Origin: Kiritimatiellia bacterium
Lineage (GTDB): Bacteria > Verrucomicrobiota > Kiritimatiellia > UBA8416 > JABMPJ01
Assembly: GCA_029939545.1 (NCBI GenBank)
Contig: JAOZSS010000014.1
Coordinates: 1 to 25,223 of the forward strand
Reading direction: 5' to 3'
DNA length: 25,223 bases
Shown: positions 22,271 through 25,223 of the stretch, piece by piece
Numbering within the stretch: position 1 is the stretch's first letter
How the letters are laid out: each line of letters starts with the position of its first letter
Translations under genes and position numbers: made by a program
Notes under the pieces: generated by a model
Database searches by the model: none
Told to the model about the DNA's origin: nothing
The model's input: only the letters and a program-made list of their open reading frames with translations

Positions 22271-23824
22271 TTACCCTTCCAATGCCTTGCGAATGCTGTC
22301 TCGCATACTGGCGATTGTGAACGGCTTGTGGATGAAGCCAGCCAGCCCTTTCTCCGTAAAGTGCGCAATGGCTTCGTCTTCATCGTAGCCACTGATCAGG
22401 AGTACGGGAAGGTCCGGGTCCAGGTCGCGGATCTGGCGAAAGGCTTCGGCACCGTCCATGTGAGGCATGGTCATGTCCAGCAACACAAGCCGGACCTCGC
22501 CTGCATTCGCCTTGAATGTATCCACGCCGACTCGCCCGTCTTCAGCCGTCAACACCTCAAACCCGAGCGTCTCCAGTACGCGCTTGCCTACCACCCGAAC
22601 CGTATCCTCGTCATCGACAAGCAATACGGTTCCGCTGCCCTTCCAGCTGCCCGCTGATGGCAGAGGACAGGTGATGGGGGCTGGTTTGGTTCCGGTTGGG
22701 AAGCAGACGGTGATGGTGGAGCCCCTGCCCGGGGTGCTGTCCACTCTGATGGCGCTGCCGTGGCTGCGCAGGATGCCGAGCGTGGCGGCAAGGCCGAGGC
22801 CACGACCGGTGAACTTGGTGGAGAAGAAGGGATCGAACATCCGCTTGACGGTGTCCTTGTCCATGCCGCACCCGGTGTCATTCACCTCCAGGTAAACATA
22901 GGTGCCGGGTTCGACCGCGTCGCCGAGCAGCATCGTGTTCAGGGCCTTGCGATCATAGTCTCGCATGCCGGTCGTGATACCGACCGCCCCGCTCTTGTTC
23001 TCAATGGCCTCCGACGCATTGATGGCGAGGTTGAGTATGATCTGTTGAATCTGCCCGGGATCCGCATCGATCGGTAGCAGGTCGTCGGCAAGGTCGCAGC
23101 GGAATACGACCGTCTTGGCCATGGATAGACGGAGCAGATTGCTCATACCGGAAACCATGTCGGTCAGGTTGACCGCTTCGACGACAAAACGACCCTTGCC
23201 GGAGTAAGCCAGAAGCTGCTTGCACAGTTCGCTCGCCCTCCGCGCCGTACTCCGGATCGTGTCCAGGTCCTCACGGGCCGGGTGCGACTCTTCGATATCC
23301 ATCAAGATCAGCTCCGCGCTGCCCAGGATCCCGCAGAGCAAGTTGTTGAAATCATGCGCGATGCCGCCAGCGAGAACGCCCAGGCTCTCCAGTTTCTGCA
23401 TATGCTGGATCTGGCTGTTGAGCTGCTCGCGCTCCTCTTCCGCCTGCTTACGCTCCGTGACGTCCAGGAAGACAACGGCCATGTGCAAGGGGGCGGTCTG
23501 GAAGGCATGGACCTCGTAGACTCCATGGATCACGCCGTCATCATAAGTCATGTGCTCGGTCGACCAGGAAATTCCCTCGCGCGCCGCGCGTCGGTACATG
23601 GCGGGAATCTCTGTTTCGGCCAGGGGGGGGAATGCCTGTTCGATCGTCTGGCCGACAAACTGGAGGCAATCGACCTTCAGGATATCGCTCGCGCCGTCGT
23701 TGGCCGAAACGAAGACCAGGTCGTCTCCTTCAAGACGGTACGTCAGCATACCCACCATCGGATGACCATCGGAGGAGGCTGTCGGGGCCATCGTGTTTGG
23801 TTCTGTGTTGGGGCATAGCATCAT
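22271..23824 (-). CDS. PAS-containing hybrid histidine kinase with C-terminal receiver
   Basis: A 517-residue soluble kinase. A PAS domain (about 24-123, 'LVFVSANDGASDILKVDCLQFVGQTIEQAFPPL' to 'MAVVFLDVTERKQAEEE') leads through a coiled coil (125-146) to the DHp helix with His157 in 'GGIAHDFNN'. The ATPase domain has the N-box around Asn269 ('LNLAINASEAI'), 'VNDTGCGMD' and 'GRGLGLAATLG'. The receiver (about 399-517) has Asp404-Asp405, phosphoacceptor Asp450 ('LLDMTMP') and Lys500 ('IHKPF'). Hybrid kinases of this layout normally pass phosphate through an HPt protein. The start ATG overlaps the stop of the upstream TPR gene (TGA/ATG at 23821-23824), and no independent ribosome binding site is visible. 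Confidence 0.93.
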   Translation of the reverse strand: MMLCPNTEPNTMAPTASSDGHPMVGMLTYRLEGDDLVFVSANDGASDILKVDCLQFVGQTIEQAFPPLAETEIPAMYRRAAREGISWSTEHMTYDDGVIHGVYEVHAFQTAPLHMAVVFLDVTERKQAEEEREQLNSQIQHMQKLESLGVLAGGIAHDFNNLLCGILGSAELILMDIEESHPAREDLDTIRSTARRASELCKQLLAYSGKGRFVVEAVNLTDMVSGMSNLLRLSMAKTVVFRCDLADDLLPIDADPGQIQQIILNLAINASEAIENKSGAVGITTGMRDYDRKALNTMLLGDAVEPGTYVYLEVNDTGCGMDKDTVKRMFDPFFSTKFTGRGLGLAATLGILRSHGSAIRVDSTPGRGSTITVCFPTGTKPAPITCPLPSAGSWKGSGTVLLVDDEDTVRVVGKRVLETLGFEVLTAEDGRVGVDTFKANAGEVRLVLLDMTMPHMDGAEAFRQIRDLDPDLPVLLISGYDEDEAIAHFTEKGLAGFIHKPFTIASMRDSIRKALEG

Positions 23825-25223
23825 GGCAGAACAAGGGTCGCAGGCGACGACGCTTGGGACGCAAGCGTCTCAAGTCGCTCGCGGTAAGGGCGGGCCTGCT
23901 TTTTACGGTCAGTCTGTTCATAGAGTCGTGCGAGATTGCCCAGAACGGCGCGGAGTCCGATGGTGTTCGGCGCTGAATCCCCCGCCTTATCGTATATCAC
24001 GAGTGCTTCAAGGTAGCGTACCTCGGCCTCGTTATGGTGCTCCTGGAGGCGTTCGACTTCGGCCAGGTTATTCAAGGTTGAGGCCAAGGCGGGATGGTCG
24101 GCGCCGAGTGTCTTGCGCTGCAACTCGAGAATCCTGTAATAGGTGTCGGCCGCTTCCGTGTAGCGCTGCTCCATGAAGTAGATCTGTGAAAGAACATCAA
24201 GGTACTGTTCAAGTGCGTCGTCGTCCTTCTGGCGCGCACGGTCGCACAACCGTGCAATGCGTTCATAGTGCGGTCGGGCTGCGTCCATGTCGCCGAGGGC
24301 GTAGTATGTCTCAGCAAGATTCTTGACGGCCATGGCCGTGGCGGGGTGATCGGGGCCATAGGCCCGTTCCGCGATCCCAAGCGAACGATCATAGAAAGGG
24401 GTGGCCTCGGCCGGCCGGTTCTGCTGGCTGAGGACCTTGGCCAGCTGGTTGAGCGTAGTGATTCGCGTGACGTGGTCCTTGCCGATCGGCCGGTTCCAGG
24501 TTATGAGAATGCTGTCGGCAGACTGCCCGCTTACCGTGACTCGCGCAAAATTAGTGTGCGACTCCTGTTCGGGATAGTAGTCGGGGCCTTCGTGCTGTTC
24601 GCGCAGGACCAGGGCCCGGCGGTAGTACGGTTCGGCGAGGGCGGGGCGATCAGTCAGCCGGTAGATATCGCCGAGATCCGTGTGCGTGCTGATCAGGCGC
24701 GGATCGTCGAGCGGCATGCTGGCCGTCTCGATATCCATGACGCGCTGCGCGATTGCATCCAGGCCATCATAGATACCCTGGGATTTGTAGACTTGGATGA
24801 GCGACTTCAGAATCTCAGCCACACGCATGTGGCGGGTGCCGTAGCGCTTGACCCTGATGGCAAGAATACGGCGCAGTACGCCGTCGGCCGCCGCCATCTG
24901 GCCCTGGGCCATGAGTAACGTGCCGAGATTGTAGAGAACCTCTTCCGTTGCGGGGTGCGTGGGGCCGAAACGTTTCTCGGAAATCTTTACCGCGTCGGCG
25001 TAATGGCGGCGCGCAAAGTCGAGCTTGCCGCGCGCCTCGCACAGACGGGCCAGGCTCTTATGGGGGTTGAGCGACTTGAAGTGGTGCGGCCCGTATGTCT
25101 TGTCATAGATTTCGATCGCACGCCGGTATGCACCCTCCGCATGGTCGGGCTGATCCGAATAGAAGTAGACCATGGCCAGATTGTTCAGGCCATCGGCGAC
25201 GCGGACAGACTCTGCGCCCCAGG
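23821..25223 (-). CDS. tetratricopeptide-repeat protein, N-terminus beyond the window
   Basis: The frame is open to the window edge, so the N-terminus is missing; about 467 residues are seen. They consist of repeated 42-residue kinesin-light-chain-type TPRs, for example 'YGPDHPATAMAVKNLAETYYALGDMDAARPHYERI' and 'LGADHPALASTLNNLAEVERLQEHHNEAEVRYLEALVIYDK'. Such arrays are protein-binding scaffolds. The stop overlaps the ATG of the hybrid kinase, so the two are co-translated and the TPR protein may act as an input or scaffold for the kinase. Whether a kinase or other catalytic domain precedes the TPRs cannot be told here. Confidence 0.88.
   Translation of the reverse strand, partial: WGAESVRVADGLNNLAMVYFYSDQPDHAEGAYRRAIEIYDKTYGPHHFKSLNPHKSLARLCEARGKLDFARRHYADAVKISEKRFGPTHPATEEVLYNLGTLLMAQGQMAAADGVLRRILAIRVKRYGTRHMRVAEILKSLIQVYKSQGIYDGLDAIAQRVMDIETASMPLDDPRLISTHTDLGDIYRLTDRPALAEPYYRRALVLREQHEGPDYYPEQESHTNFARVTVSGQSADSILITWNRPIGKDHVTRITTLNQLAKVLSQQNRPAEATPFYDRSLGIAERAYGPDHPATAMAVKNLAETYYALGDMDAARPHYERIARLCDRARQKDDDALEQYLDVLSQIYFMEQRYTEAADTYYRILELQRKTLGADHPALASTLNNLAEVERLQEHHNEAEVRYLEALVIYDKAGDSAPNTIGLRAVLGNLARLYEQTDRKKQARPYRERLETLASQASSPATLVLP

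Noticed and set aside
22261..22275. GGTAA...TTACC inverted repeat between the convergent kinases as a shared terminator
   Set aside because: The stem is 5 bp, overlaps the hybrid kinase stop codon, and has no T-run on either side.

Overview
The window looks like a chromosomal segment of a Gram-negative bacterium of the PVC type (Kiritimatiellota/Verrucomicrobiota-like). This placement is inferred from gene content, since there is no rRNA or other marker. The outer-membrane genes (kdsA, LptC/LptA/LptB, OmpA with thrombospondin type-3 repeats, a secretin) show a diderm. HPr kinase, HPr and enzyme I beside lptB and hpf, and a pseudopilin with a 'GYxxPEdF...GGRWkW' signature, point to that group. 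Genes are densely packed, with many 4-base ATGA/GTGA/TTGA stop-start overlaps.

Region 1 (1-855): the 3' end of an IS110-family insertion sequence (transposase C-terminus plus about 300 nt of non-coding tail that may encode its bridge RNA), then about 340 nt without a convincing gene. The last part holds a candidate promoter with a perfect dyad in its spacer.

Region 2 (856-5134): a compact operon of an HPt phosphotransfer protein, a possible 37-codon ORF, an unrecognised single-pass membrane protein, a pseudopilin, a CheY-like receiver, a small zinc-ribbon protein whose C-terminus resembles the CheY-binding peptide of FliM, and a PilB/MshE/GspE-type ATPase. This is the most unusual part of the window: it looks like a pseudopilus-type machine with its own phosphosignalling parts. 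No secretin or GspF is encoded in it.

Region 3 (5135-5439) is a gap with a possible gene remnant on the minus strand. Region 4 (5440-14326) is a housekeeping run on the plus strand: kdsA-lptC-lptA-lptB (Kdo synthesis and LPS export), hpf (ribosome hibernation), hprK-ptsH-ptsI (a phosphotransfer chain with no sugar permease visible), and metK-ahcY (S-adenosylmethionine synthesis and S-adenosylhomocysteine removal).

Region 5 (14377-20982): an OmpA-like protein, fabZ, then gspD-gspE-gspF (type II secretion / type IV pilus core). Region 6 (21076-25223): a two-TM histidine kinase on the plus strand, converging on a minus-strand pair made of a TPR protein (cut by the window end) and a PAS/kinase/receiver hybrid kinase. 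Short 7-8 bp tandem repeats recur at gene ends and junctions, and a 21-bp repeat lies inside lptA.
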